A stretch of 64,000 bases of DNA from Bimastos eiseni (lineage: Eukaryota; Annelida; Clitellata; Crassiclitellata; Lumbricidae), in the NCBI GenBank assembly GCA_959347315.1, contig OY365820.1, forward strand, positions 938,502 to 1,002,501, given 5' to 3'. The translations under genes were made by a program, and so were the position numbers. The notes under the pieces were generated by a model, which was given only the letters and a program-made list of their open reading frames with translations, did no database searches and was not told the origin of the DNA. Shown here in pieces: positions 43,201 to 53,975 of this stretch (position 1 is the stretch's first letter; each line of letters starts with the position of its first letter).

Positions 43201-43665
43201 TTCTTCTTTTGTCCGGCATTAACCTACCGATTGATCAGGATTGATTTATTCATGTTTGATTGACAGAATGATTTATTTTAATAGACAGCAGAGCAAAATG
43301 CTGATTGATCCTTTTTTTAATTGCTGCCTTGCATGCACCGATTAATTGGCTGATCTGGTTGATTGATTGACTTGGTTGATTGATTAATTGATTGACTGAT
43401 TGAGCTGGATGATTGATTGAGTTAGTTCGCTGACTGATTGTCAGCAGTTGATTGATTTTGATTGATTAATTGATTGTCTGTAGGCATCCTGAAGCTGTAT
43501 GAAGACATCCTTCTCCACCTGGACTTCATCCACCTCGCTCAGTTCCTCACTCGTCTCCCGGAGAACATCTCCGGCGTCGACCTCTTCAACTGCATTGCGC
43601 AGATCCGCATGCAGTCCAGCAAGTGTTCCTTTGCACAGGTCTTTGCAAGGAACCAGTGCCAGTGA
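34210..43665 (+). CDS. TBC1D14: TBC1D12/TBC1D14-type TBC-domain protein (12 exons, 874 aa)
   Basis: Exons: 34210-35495, 35799-36044, 36990-37072, 37560-37677, 38078-38184, 38968-39066, 39578-39666, 40105-40176, 41823-41951, 42383-42492, 43083-43186, 43484-43665; all GT/AG and in phase. TGA (34201-34203) lies in frame before the ATG, fixing the start. Residues 1 to about 430 are acidic, Ser-rich and probably disordered. Then come [25 protein letters not shown] and a charged helix ([14 protein letters not shown]), all found in TBC1D14. The TBC domain (about 585-815) contains [26 protein letters not shown] with the arginine finger R666, GYVQGMSF with the glutamine finger Q702, and [19 protein letters not shown]. 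Both RabGAP catalytic fingers are kept. Human TBC1D14 (693 aa) binds RAB11 and affects recycling endosomes and autophagy. Vertebrates have TBC1D12 and TBC1D14; this could be ortholog to both. Confidence 0.95.
35496..35798. repeat. TGTG/TATT-rich simple sequence, TBC1D intron 1
   Basis: The whole 303-bp intron is T/G-rich with TTTGTGTA and CTCACTCA units and a TA tract before the acceptor. Confidence 0.8.
36560..36780 (+). repeat. LINE 3'-end fragment, TBC1D intron 2
   Basis: One frame reads [18 protein letters not shown], matching the AFSxxxPxLWNxLPxxLR signature at the end of CR1/L2-type ORFs. It is followed by GGGAGCGCCTTTGAGCAG and GAAGAGGCGCTGTATT, the hairpin-forming 3' end shared by family-C copies. 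Confidence 0.8.
37148..37528. mobile_element. hAT-like MITE, TBC1D intron 3
   Basis: Related to 55716-56073: TAGGGATGAA at the left, GTTTCGGTTCATTCC at the right, and internal TTTGGCAGTTTGC, TTGCCTCAGTTTTAACTAG and AAAACAGAAAATCGGA. It ends about 30 bp before the exon 4 acceptor. Confidence 0.7.
37785..38030 (-). repeat. LINE 3'-end fragment, TBC1D intron 4
   Basis: ATATAGTGCCCCTTCAAG and GAGGAGCACCCTCAGC are the reversed family-C tail. CATTCCATGTCGCAGGACCA and ACCACTGAGAATGT resemble the 51.17-kb LINE. Confidence 0.65.
38249..38335 (+). mobile_element. Half copy of a hAT-like MITE, TBC1D intron 5
   Basis: CAATGCTCCCTCTAAGCTGT and GTGTGCACACACAAATG match the reverse of the right half of 55002-55351. 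Confidence 0.6.
38570..38910. mobile_element. Fragment of the TAGGGATGAA hAT-like MITE, TBC1D intron 5
   Basis: TTCACAATATTTATGAATTT, CGTTTTCAAAACAGAAAATC and ACTCAACCCATTGTTT match the interior of 37148-37528 and 55716-56073. The ends are missing. Confidence 0.55.
39098..39182 (+). repeat. Family-B dispersed repeat, TBC1D intron 6
   Basis: GTGCCAGTCCCATGCCTGGA, GGAAGGCGACACTAATGATC, TTATCACACAGTGTCGTT, starting about 30 bp after the exon 6 donor. Confidence 0.9.
39235..39510 (+). repeat. About 27-bp minisatellite, TBC1D intron 6
   Basis: About nine units of ATTCTCAAACTGAGAAATACC and GAATCTCAAATAGAGAAA; alternate units are more alike, suggesting a 54-bp higher-order unit. Confidence 0.85.
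39835..39915 (-). repeat. Family-A SINE-like repeat, TBC1D intron 7
   Basis: Reverse complement of the 14.6-kb head: AACTCGGTTCCTCAGCTCTG followed by CGCCCCAATGTGTTG. Confidence 0.75.
40210..40992. mobile_element. Non-autonomous hAT transposon with 8-bp TSD, TBC1D intron 8
   Basis: Begins TAGAGCTGTACGGATTAATC and ends ATCGGTACAGCTCTA, giving terminal inverted repeats of at least 11 bp. CCTTAAAC occurs directly on both sides (40202-40209 and 40993-41000) as an exact 8-bp target-site duplication, the hAT hallmark. Subterminal arrays of ATAATCGG and TATCGGCA lie near both ends. At 783 bp with no transposase frame it is non-autonomous. Confidence 0.93.
41553..41735 (-). repeat. Two tandem family-B repeats, TBC1D intron 8
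   Basis: Unit 1: CAGTTTAACGACACTGTATG, GCGTCTCCCTCCTCC, GCTTGGGACTGGC. Unit 2 starts near 41655: CAGTTTAGCGACACTTTGTG, GCGTCGCCCTCCTCC, GACTGGCACTGCGG. Confidence 0.9.
42262..42345 (+). repeat. LINE 3'-tail remnant, TBC1D intron 9
   Basis: GGGCTGGGAGCGCTCCTGAG, TCTTGAAGGGGTGCTACATA, then GAATGAATGTATGAAT tail. Confidence 0.8.
42935..43040 (-). repeat. Family-B dispersed repeat, TBC1D intron 10
   Basis: TTGCAGTTTAATGACATTGT, AGCGTCGCCCTCCTTC, GCTTGGGACTGGCGAT, then GAGTGCAAACAGTGGCGGAG; it ends about 45 bp before exon 11. Confidence 0.9.
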
Positions 43666-43669
43666 ACGA

Positions 43670-43915
43670 GCTCCGGTTCCCCACTTGGCAATGCCAATAA
43701 GGATACGCTGGTTCCCCACTCAGCCACACCAATGACGATGCACTGGTTTTTCTACTCGGCAGTGTCGTTGAAAATGCACTGGCACCCTGCTCTGCAGTGT
43801 CGTCGATGCGCTGGTTCCTTGCTCGGCAGTGATATATGGAGTGTGAGTGACGATGCGCTGACTCCCTGCTTGACTGCACTGGTGATGATGCGCTGGCAGC
43901 CCGCTTGGCCGTGGA
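43670..43915 (+). repeat. About 38-bp minisatellite at the 3' end of TBC1D
   Basis: Six to seven units around GATGCGCTGGTTCCCTGCTC and GGCAGTGTCGTC start directly after the stop codon, so they belong to the 3' UTR if it extends this far. Confidence 0.85.
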
Positions 43916-44119
43916 GGGGCTGATGGGCGGCGATCCTCTCTGGTGGTGATATATATATATCTATACGTTCCCATATCATGACTGACTCACTTCTTGTTGT
44001 TGAGTCCGTTGTAGGTGTGTTGTTGTCATTAGTCGCGTTGTCTTTTTCACGTTGCAATGAAGTCTTGTTTTTTTTTTCAGTTTATATTAAGAGTAAATGT
44101 GATATATTCAAATGATTTT

Positions 44120-44420
44120 GTTGTTTGTCGTGACGCTGCCCTGGGGAGCTGGGGTCTGACGCCCTGTCGTGATGATCCACCCTGGAAAAATGGGGACTGA
44201 TGCCTCCCGGGGGAAATGGGACTGACACCCTGCCATGGTCGTGGTGATCCACCCAGGGAAACTTGGGTCTCACACCCTGCCATGGCTAAGTCACCCAAGA
44301 TACCTGGGACTTACACCCTGCCGTGTTGGGCGACCCAGGGTTACTGGGGTGTAATGCCCTGCTGCGTTGAGACTGTCCTGAGGAATTCTGGTCTTACGCT
44401 CTGTTGCTGCCACCCTTACT
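44120..44420 (+). repeat. About 48-bp minisatellite
   Basis: Six to seven units of CACCCTGCCATGGTCGTGGT, GATCCACCCAGGGAAAC, TTGGGTCT, unrelated in sequence to the preceding array. Confidence 0.8.
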
Positions 44421-44639
44421 ACTACAATAGTCTGTCTCTGAGCGATTGGGTTTGATTTGAGCAGGTACATGCTTGGGATGTGACAACCCTTTTACCCCTT
44501 GATTCCACCCCAGATAGGCAATGAATTTTCTGCATGAATAATCATTTCATCTTCTTCATTCAATTGTCTTGAGGTCATTGCACGATTCTTGTGACTGTCT
44601 TTTGTTTATTCTGCTTTGCCGTCCACCCTTGTGACGCTC

Positions 44640-45055
44640 ACTACTTGTCACCTCCGTCACGGTAGTTGCTCGTGATGGGAACCGATTGCTGCCCTCTCGA
44701 TGGTGGGCAATGTTGTCTTCATGACGGTGATCATTGCCACCATGGTGACGGTAATCACGGTTATTATTGTCACCCTCGTGACAATTATCTTTTCTGACAT
44801 CGTGACTTTGACCATTGCCACTCTCGTGATGGTAATTATTGCCACTCTCATGATGGTTATCATTGTCAGCTATGTGACAGTTATCATTTCCAGCATTGTG
44901 ACTGACCATTGCCACCCTCGTGATGGTAATTGGTTACAACTCGTGATGATAATCATTGCCACCCTTATGACGATTATCATTGCCACCTTCGTGAGGGTAA
45001 AAATTAGCACGCTTTGTGATGGTAGTTGGTTACCACCCTCACGACGGTTGACAGG
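44640..45055 (+). repeat. About 28-bp minisatellite
   Basis: About fourteen units of CATTGCCACCCTCGTGATGG then TAAT. One frame gives Val/Ile-rich pseudo-peptides. Confidence 0.9.
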
Positions 45056-45059
45056 ATTA

Positions 45060-46140
45060 GCAGACTGACTGAGTTGGCCGAGATTGCCTTGCATTTGTCA
45101 CTCAATCACCCGTCCAAGCATAAGGTGTTGCTGCATGCTCAAACGCTATTTTCATATGACAAACCTCTCACACTGGAAATTCGAAGCTGTCATATCGGAT
45201 ATCTTTTTATAAATCTGATATCAAGTTCTCTTTCCCAAAGTTTTCCGGAGAAGGATTTTCCCATTTATCTGATTCGATAAATATTTTTTTCTTTTTCATG
45301 TACCTTAAAAGTATATTTAAATTGATTAAAACATATGTTTAGATAATTCTGTGATTGTATTTCGGTCGTAAGTAATAACCATGTAACGGTTGTTTGCCGT
45401 GACTTTTAAAATTTCTGTTACTTTATTTTGTGGACCAACATTTGAGGGTTTGTGAGATGTTGTTCTATTGGATGCATTTCATGTTGGCTGCTATTTCTGT
45501 TTAGTTTATTTGCTCTTATTATTTTCATTATTAGTGTTATCATTATTATTATTATTATTACAGAATGTTGCCGGATCATTAGGGATCTCTGGATTTGCAT
45601 AAAAACTGAGTATGTGATATTAACTGTAATTAGTATTTATTAGCATAATTAATTTTATTTGATTAATTATGTTGTTATTATTATTATTATATTTTTTTGT
45701 ATCAACAGCATACTATTTTGCTATTATTATTATTATTTTATTGCAAATGTCACTAATAATGTGCATTTCTTTATTTCTTGCCCTGTGAACCCACAAAACT
45801 TTTATCACAATCAAAACTGCAGTAAAAGTTATTGTGATGATCCAATCTATTCCATTATTTTGTTGTGACCACATTTTTGGCGGATTTATCATTTCGATGT
45901 GGGGGTTGTTGCTAGTGTCAAGGTCAGCCTGGTGGACTGTCAATGAAGTGGTTGGAAGTTCAAAGCCGGCCAGAAATTTGGGGTGAGTGTAATGCTTAAA
46001 TGTTTAATGGGATGTTCCAAATGATTTAACATATCAGTTTGCAAAGAGATCGGGACATTGCGCCATCTATGGCTTCAATTTGTCAGCTTTTTTATTTGAA
46101 ATGAATTTTGTTAATTCTAAACAGGGCACAATCTTTACGT
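45060..46140. other. Spacer between minisatellites
   Basis: AT-rich DNA with several ATT trinucleotide runs (45540-45560, 45670-45690, 45720-45740). No gene seen. Confidence 0.5.
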
Positions 46141-46149
46141 AAATTACTG

Positions 46150-46540
46150 TAATTCTGTTGTTTACCGCATTACTCAGCGTAACAATGAATTTAGTTTACA
46201 GTGTGACGCTTTAGTTTATCATGTGATTTTGTGTTGCACCCAAGTAATTCAAGTGATCCTTTATATCATTGGGTAATTCATCGTAACTTTACCTTTTACT
46301 TAATTTCAAGAAGAAATTGTTTTGTTTACAGTGATGTAATTTCATATAATCCTGTAGCTTCATGTGTAATCTAGTTAATCCTTTAGTTACCATGTAGTCC
46401 TTTACTTTGCCATGTTATCCTTTTGTTTACTTCATAATCCGGTGTAAACCTTTAGTCTATCATCTGTAATCTAGTGTAATTCCTTCATTTACATTGTAAT
46501 CTAGTGTAATACTTCAGTAATTCGAGACAACACTTTGTAA
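46150..46540. repeat. Degenerate 22-28 bp minisatellite
   Basis: Units such as CTTTAGTTTACCATGTAAT and CATTGTAATCTAGTGTAAT recur about fifteen times with drift. Confidence 0.7.
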
Positions 46541-46989
46541 TATTACTTTATGTAAGTTACGCTATTACCTTATGATATTGCGTTGTTTTATTTGCACATT
46601 CCACTGTAACAACTTGACCTGATTTTATTACTCTTGACATCGTTTCCTATGTATTTAGGTCAGTTTATCAGAGGTCATATACCGCCGACTTCAAACTGTG
46701 CGTCTATTGATTTCTGTACTTTAACCAGTTTTCGCTGTATAACAGAATTAATTAACATTGAGGGAGATTTGAGGTCACATTTTCTGACAAAAATAAATAC
46801 ATTTGAATTCATTTTAATTGTGAATTAGTGTTTTAATTGCGCCACTGTTTGCACTCTGACAGTGCCAGTCCAAATTTGCAACTCTCACGTGCCTCTTGGT
46901 CCATTTCCGTGTGTGACATACTGGCCTCGCACGCGTAAGTTATCATGCACACGATTGACCGTCCTCTGCGTTGGCAATTGTCCGCCAAC

Positions 46990-48230
46990 GTCGTAATATA
47001 TTCGGAGACTTCGGGAAACCGGGAGGAGTAACTATGACCAACGTAGGTAACAAGCAAGAGTATTTATCGAAAGACTATAAAACCATCAAGAAGAGTTATT
47101 TGACTTGTAACCTGAAGGTATCAATCGGCACCAGTGTTTTCTCTTGTTTGTAACGTGCTCTTCTAACATGTTCACCCTCTATGTGTAATTCCAGCGGGTC
47201 CTTCTGGAATTTCCCGGTATTTCTATCGTACGGCCACCCGAACTCATTCACGGTCTGTACCATTCTTGGCCACCGGGGCCTCTCTGACTATGCGATCGCT
47301 AATCCTGGAACTTAGATAGTCTGAATCTATCACGGCCACCCGAATGTTAACGATCTCGGCTACACGAACTTCCACGGTCTCCGACAACCCATGTGCTGCC
47401 GGAAAACTCCGCGAGTAACTATGACCACGTTAGGTAGCCATGTAAATATATTAACGTACTAGGTAGTCAACAAGTATATTTCTTGGCCTGCTTTCATCTG
47501 TTATATACTTTAATGAGATCATCCAGATTCTCACAAGTCTGTAACTCTCATCGACTGCGTTTATTCCTCCCATCGTAGGAACATATTTGTACTCGTCACC
47601 TAGAGCTCTGACCAACGGTAATGCACCAACTCTCGTAAACTTCGTTTCTCTCCCAGGCATCTGAGGTAAGTGTCACCACGTTACCTCTATATTTCACACA
47701 GACCTGTATTATTATAATCAATTTCTCTGAGGCAATTGTACTCTGTCTCTTATACACTGGAACGAACCACGGACAGATCTTTCGAGGATGTCCCCGAAAA
47801 GAGATTATGTAGTTAGATCTACAAGAAGAAATTATGTGGTTAGTCCCGCAAGTAGAAGCCTCGCGGGAAAACCGCGAGCCAAGATATTGCAACTAGACAA
47901 TAAAGTGATTATACTTCGGTAAAACGAGAGGAGTAACTATGACCGACATAGATAGCCAAGTAGAATATTTACCGAAAGACCGTAAGACAATAAAGAAGAC
48001 ATACTGCGGGGACACCGCAAGTACAGATATTACGTTTAGTAACTCAAGTAAAGATATGCGTGGAAACCGCGACCTAAGACATTGCGATCAGACACGCAAA
48101 TCAACAGATTGCTGGTAAACGGGAGGAGTAAGTATATCCACGTTAGGTAGCCAAGTATAGATATTTACGGGAAACCGTGAAGAGAATAGAATATGCGGAG
48201 ACGCCAGCAATTGATGAGGTTTTCGGCACC
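46990..48230 (+). repeat. GC-richer block of spaced direct repeats
   Basis: GGAGGAGTAACTATGACC, then AACGTAGGTA or CGTTAGGTAGCCAAGTA, then ATATTTACCGAAAGACC recurs at about 47025, 47405, 47925 and 48120. Between them are short motifs such as GCGGGAAAACCGCGAGCC, GCGTGGAAACCGCGACC and TGCGGGGACACCGCAAG. No intact frame is recognised. Confidence 0.7.
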
Positions 48231-48239
48231 AACGGGAAC

Positions 48240-48600
48240 TTTCCCTGTATCGAAAGCACCAATGGGGTCACCCTCTTCGTATTTATCGAACGTTTTTGTG
48301 TTTCATAGTAAGTGTCAACGGCTTCACCGGTAGCTCTCTCGGTCTGTTTCCAACGGCTTCACGGGGCCGCCCTCCCCGTCTTTTAACCAACGCGTTCACT
48401 GGGGAATTCTTCCCGTATATTGTCTCAACGGCCGCCGTAATATGTCTTGCTATTTTCGATGGCCTCCGCTTGGGATTTTCCCGACATATTATCTCAACGA
48501 GGCCTCTCTCGATATAAGCGTTCGGTTCCTCGGGGCTTTACCCAATCTCTTTCTCACGGCCACCGACGGTCACCATCTTCCCCGTATTCCCGTCATTCAT
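48240..48600 (+). repeat. About 37-45 bp degenerate tandem repeat
   Basis: Units start CAACGGCTTCACGGGG or CAACGGCC and end TTCCCCGTATATTRTCT. Continues the GC-richer block. Confidence 0.65.
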
Positions 48601-48797
48601 TCATTTATTTCTGTCAATCGGGTCTCTACGCACTCTCGAACGGCACCCAGACCTGTGAGCATTTCTCACGATCGGTCTTTCTCGGTCAGCCTGATAACCC
48701 CTGCGATCAGGACACGGTCCGTCTTGCGATCGACGGCAGAGGGGCCCAACCCCACCAGATCAGCGAAAAGCAGCACCGGCCTGACCGCGAGAGCGGC

Positions 48798-49088
48798 TGT
48801 CACTAGAGGTCGTATATATATGGCAACACGATCTCTGGAGCGGTACTAGAACCACTCTACGTGTGAAGCAGTACGAACCACTGTTCCACATATATAGCGA
48901 TGCACCGTATGTCAGGCTATATTCAAGCCAATTCATGCCTCTGCAAGCTATGCAATGAACTAAAAACCGCCGATCGGTCCTCCCTCCTATACCAGCGCTG
49001 TAAAAAAAATACACGTTAAAATAACGCTATGGCGAGTCGATTATTTACAAATAAATTCTTCCTTCATGCCTTGTGACCTGTCCGCCAC
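48798..49088 (+). mobile_element. LTR-like terminal segment (tentative)
   Basis: Starts TGTCACTAG and ends CTGTCCGCCACA, so it has TG...CA borders. It contains a TATATATATGGC box and a late AATAAATTC. The last 21 bases nearly match 33134-33153. No second LTR or pol gene was found. Confidence 0.4.
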
Positions 49089-49099
49089 ATCACTACTCA

Positions 49100-51004
49100 A
49101 AGAGGAAAGTCTTCAATCGCCCTAAAAAGTACGAGTACGAGATTTAAGGTACTGATGTAGCTCCAGATAATGACCATTCCAAATCTTTGCATAACTGTTA
49201 TTCGGGCAAATGGAACAGCAGAACCCTCATCTCAACCGAGAGAAGTAAGTGACTACACCGGGTTTTCATTACCAGCTGACAGAGATCTATTTGGTCGGTT
49301 GGTGCAAGGTCAAATTGGAACCGCCAGACCAGAGAGATAACTCCATACTCAGTGCGATGTTGGACAGGAAGCTAATTGTCAAATAGCTTTATACAACAGA
49401 AAGCCAATGCACGACCTTCAACACAGATCCGTGTTGTGTGTCTCAACATCCAACTTCGCCCTCTATCTCCGTTTCGTGCAAAGTCAAGCTGGCATCGCCA
49501 GAACAGAGAGGCAGCTCTATGCCCAATACGCTATCGGAAAGGAAGCCAATGCGTACGTTACCTTAAACATAATAATCGTGTGACATGATTATACTTTGGC
49601 GATAGTTGAGGATGGATACAGGGTTTAACGATGGCTTATGACAATAGATGCTGATGCCGTCGGCTGATATTTGCTTTGCATATTGTTAAGGTATTCCATA
49701 TGAAATTATATTTAGTAAAAGATATCCCATATAAAGATGTTCAAAGGAGCTGATTATTATATTACTGTCACATTACTTTGCTGACGTCGTAATTCAGGAA
49801 ATCGTCGAACCATCTCCACGCTCTCCAACCATCTACCATAAAATTGGCTCACTTAGACCCCTTTATATGGGATATCTTCTTCTTTATAATAGCTATCATT
49901 TTTGGTTGAATCGTTGGATAACAAAAAAACTCATACCAATAATACAATAATCGCATAATAGCATTTTCCAACGAGAAGCCAATACAAATCTTCGACATAG
50001 ATCTTTCTTGTGTATCTCCAATTTTACCCTCTTTCTCCATTTAGCAGGTCATCCGTGACCGTCGTGTTCTTGCTCATCTCTGCTCTATTCACTATTGTGC
50101 CTTTTTGCCTACTTTCCAGTGTACCTTCAAGACAAGAAGCATTGTACTTTATTTTATATTTTATTGCAAATTTCCTTTCTACCTTCTTTATTATTGGTAT
50201 CAGTGTATAAATGTTGATAATAACATCTGCTTGCTTAAAATTGTAAAAGGAAAACATTTATTAGTGCGAATAAGCAGAAGAGAGCCACAAGCCCAAAGAA
50301 AGGCGAAATGTGAAGCTTATCACGTGTCTTCATAGCACGAATCGTTTGCTCCATGAAACTCCAATTGCATTATATTATATCGTTCAGCAACTGAACAACC
50401 AAATAATTTTCTTTCGCTAAGATTGCGCCGACGCCAGCCAGCTGAATTCATAAGAATACGTTTTGCATTGAAAAATTACGTATGGGTTAGACACCTTAAA
50501 ATTATGTTATCACAATTTTATAAATAGTTTTTAAGTCGTACAACAGCAAGAATATCACCATCGTGTAAGTTCTCTAAAATTATAGCATTGTAAGTGAACG
50601 AATAAAAGGTGTTCAATTCGAATCTTTCAGTATTCGCAGAGATCTCAGTAAATACACATGTAGTCGTTCAGAGTTTTCTTAAGTTAGTCAGTTTGTCATG
50701 TCATAAGCCGTTAATCAAATGAATTTTAGCTGTACAGGAATTCGTCGCAATAGCGTCATAGATATAGCGCTGGAGAATAAACAATTAAAGGTGTTTAACA
50801 TTTCGTAGCTATCCGTATTTTAACTAGGCCTACGTCTCGTAGCTGTGGCTGACGTCGGTGTTTTCGAGTATAGACAATAGGCCTATAGACACAACCTGCC
50901 TTTAAAATTATAATGTTTAAGTTTACTACATCATATCCTTCACTAATTTTATCCGAATGATAGATCGGTAAAACAGCATCGTATTTAATGCGTTTTTTAT
51001 TCAT
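49100..51004. other. Spacer with partial duplications
   Basis: GGTGCAAGGTCAAATTGGAA (about 49300) and CGTGCAAAGTCAAGCTGGCA (about 49477) head two similar 85-bp stretches. AAGCCAATGCACGACCTTCA (49400) and AAGCCAATACAAATCTTCGA (49976) head two more, both followed by AGATC and GTGT-TCTC. No gene recognised. Confidence 0.5.
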
Positions 51005-51680
51005 TTATTCATTCATTTCGATAATTTATATAGCGCCTCTTAAAGGGAAACTACTCAGAGGTGCTCCCAGCCCAGTCACGGCCAAAAAGAAATGACTTTA
51101 GCAGCTTACAAAGGGTAGGTAGATCATTGTAAGGGGAAGGCAGAGGGCAACCGGGAGCCAATTCCAGGTGGACGGACCAACCACTGAGAAAGCTCGACGC
51201 AGCATAAGCGACGAGCGGGCCCTGGACACCAGAAGCTCGCCTTTAGCAAAAGAGCGCAGAGCTCTACGCGAAAGGAGTTCAGACAAAGGACGACAGTTCA
51301 GTCAAGTAGGATGGCGCACAACCAGAGAGACACCACCAAACTAGTGTCGCAATGCGGAAAGTGATGCGCTGTTGATCCGGTAGCCAGTGAAGGACATCGC
51401 GCATATAAGCTGAAACCGGTAAAAATTTAGATATATGTCCAAATAATAAGCCTGGCCGCAGAGCGAAGAACGCGATCTAAACGCACCACTACGGCACAGG
51501 GAAGACCAGCCAGAACAGCGCTGCAGTGATCAATTCTGCCGGTTACAAAGGCATGAACGAGGCCTACTGAAGCCTCAAATGTAACAGAGCGAATAACTGC
51601 ACGAAGCCGCTGAAATTTATTATAGTTATGGTCATTATTGGCACTAAATAAACATGACCAAAACATTTTCAAGAGAAGTT
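51005..51680 (-). pseudogene. CR1/L2-type LINE, C-terminal relic
   Basis: The minus strand reads SVTFEASVGLVHAFVTGRID then HCSAVLAGLPCAVVVRLDRV and LRSAARLI, the LxHAFVTxRxDYCNxLLAGLP signature of CR1/L2 LINEs. After a gap and frame change come RRALRSFAKGELLVSRARSS, RRAFSVVGPSTWNWLPVALC and the 3' tail with GCGCCTCT/AGAGGTGC. It lacks its 5' portion and is frameshifted. Confidence 0.92.
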
Positions 51681-52009
51681 TTAAGGAGAGTATAAAGGAG
51701 TCTGACTGTCAGAGTGAATCCTTGGTGACAAGGCAACGCCAACGGGAGCATGTATCAGAGCGAGGATCCAACGACTGAGGAGGCAGTTATTTATGTAGGG
51801 TCTAGTTGTTCGAGCAAATGAGATAATGAGTATCTATAGGGCTCGCTCAGATGAGTATATATGATGCACCTCAATTCGCAACCGTCGAATAACTGTAATG
51901 TAATTATCATTTACGTTATTATTATTATTATATTGCCATTTATAACCCGCAAAATTAATCTAGCACAAAAGTGCGTCGTAGTAGCCTAGTAGTAGTGGAA
52001 GTAGCATTT

Positions 52010-52115
52010 GTGGTAAAAGTTTCCAATTTAACGACACTCTGTGGTGACCACAAACAATAACATGCGTCACCCTCCTACTTTCTCGAGGCTTGCGACTGGC
52101 ACTGTCAGAGTGAGG
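52010..52115 (-). repeat. Family-B dispersed repeat
   Basis: CCAATTTAACGACACTCTGT, TGCGTCACCCTCCTAC, GGCTTGCGACTGGCACTGTC; AAAGGTGTCTAAGTCG follows about 120 bp later. Confidence 0.85.
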
Positions 52116-52304
52116 AGCAGTTGAATAAATGACATCAATGCATTGCAGTATCCATTGTTTGCCGAAAGCACACATCAACATTAAATTGCATATATTTTTT
52201 AATATATTAGTTGGTTACAAACAAATAAAAGGTGTCTAAGTCGAATCTAAATTATCATTTTTTTACTGTTCAATGACATCTTGAGGCAGCCACTCTAGTT
52301 AGTT

Positions 52305-52385
52305 TTATTGCCAATAAAATACGCTGCCAAACCGACGACTAGCGTCGCCCTCCATCACTCATGTTTAGACTGGTACCCCGACGTG
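52305..52385 (-). repeat. Family-B dispersed repeat, partial
   Basis: GACTAGCGTCGCCCTCCATC and TTTAGACTGGTACCCC. Confidence 0.65.
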
Positions 52386-52814
52386 TTTATTAACTCTATT
52401 TTTAATTATACAAGTGATAATCAACACCCTCTTGCCTATCTATGATGTAAAGTCCTTGATGTAAGCTCACCAAGGACCTAAAGCAGATTCCTTAAGACCA
52501 ATAATCAACTGCGAACTACTTCTTGATTTTAGAGACTTAATGGCGACCATAAAGTTATCAACACCGCTATAACAGTTCATCATCTTTATTAAGGAAAATC
52601 GACGATTACATTTGCCGAGTAAAACATTGTTTGCGGCGATTTAACACATAGTAAACAGCATCAGCAATACAAAACTGAAGCGAGCGACATCTTTTGGTGG
52701 GGATATACAATTATTTCTAGCAGTTTCCATCCGTTAAAATAGGATTAATATGCGGTGGCTGCAAAGTTTCGTCCCAGTTTATATCCATCTATTAGTCAGA
52801 ACACCTCCATTTGC

Positions 52815-53020
52815 CACAAAATCTCACAGTGAAGAAATAACAGTAAATAAATAAGCCACAAAAATATGATACACAGCCATAAATATATCAGAATTAGCCA
52901 CAGAAAACAACAACAACAGCCATAAATATATCAACCTTACCCACAAATTAAATCTAGCCACAGGAAAACAACAATTAGCCATAAACAAATCACAATTAGC
53001 CGTAAAAATGTGCAGAAATT
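52815..53020 (+). repeat. About 25-bp minisatellite
   Basis: AATTAGCCACAAAAATATCA-like units repeated about eight times. Confidence 0.75.
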
Positions 53021-53404
53021 ACTCATTTCTTAATTTAACAAGCAGGAGTATCTAAAGAAGAAGCTTCAATCAATGGTACCAATAAATTGTAAGGAGAAAG
53101 AATAGATCAGGTTCTATACAACGATTAATTGAAGAATGTGTAACGTCATAAAGATGACATTATTATCTATGTTTACACCTTAAATTCACATTTCCATACC
53201 TCAGATTCACATTTGATGTGACCTTAATTCATGTGCTACAAAATTAATTTTAATAATACAAATAATAATAATAATGAAATCTGAACTTTGAAAAAGTAAC
53301 AATGACTGCTAATTTGAACAAATAGCCACAAAGGCACTGGGAGAAAGCAATAAATATCATTAATACTATTCAAGGATAACAATGAACAATGTTCTATTCT
53401 ATTC

Positions 53405-53465
53405 TATTTACGAATTTATAAAGCGCCTCTCACAGTACAACCTAATCAGAGGTGCTCCCAGTGTG
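53405..53465 (-). repeat. LINE 3'-tail remnant
   Basis: TATAAAGCGCCTCTCACAG and CAGAGGTGCTCCCAG, with a TCTAT microsatellite at the tail side. Confidence 0.75.
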
Positions 53466-53624
53466 AAAAACCCCTAGAGAAAAGAAAAGTCTAGTTGATT
53501 CTGCATTTGTTGTTAATTATTGGAGAATACATTTAATCACAATAAACTCTTATTGCACCATCAATAATTAGATGACTACAAAATACTTAATCATTGAAAC
53601 TAATAAACTGAAGCACTTAAAAGT

Positions 53625-53975
53625 AACCGAAAAACAGTAATTTCCAATGGAAATAACTTTATTTAAACATAAATTACTTATTTCCAATGGAAATAACCTA
53701 ATTTCTGACGGAAACAACATAATTTCAAGATAAAAGATCCAACATCCAATGGAATACACTTAATTTCCAATGGAAACAACATAATATCAATAGAAATAAC
53801 ATTATATCTAATGAAAGAAACTAAATTTCTAATAGAAGCAACCTAATTTCAATATAAACAACTTAATATCCAAAAGAAATAACCTAATTACAACGAAACA
53901 ACTTGATTCTCAATTCAAATAACTAAAATTTCCAACAGAAATAACTTGACTTTCAAAAGAAACATTTTTAATTTC
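53625..53975. repeat. About 23-bp minisatellite with internal palindrome
   Basis: About fifteen units of TAATTTCCAATGGAAATAAC and variants; TTTCCAATGGAAA is almost its own inverse. Confidence 0.88.

Noticed and set aside
44700..45068. Hydrophobic Val/Ile frame as a membrane protein
   Set aside because: Every segment is one translated minisatellite unit.
48296..48849. Overlapping frames in the GC-richer block as genes
   Set aside because: No domain signature, several overlapping frames of equal quality, repeats throughout.
51098..51672. Two minus-strand frames as host genes
   Set aside because: Both carry CR1/L2 LINE C-terminal signatures.
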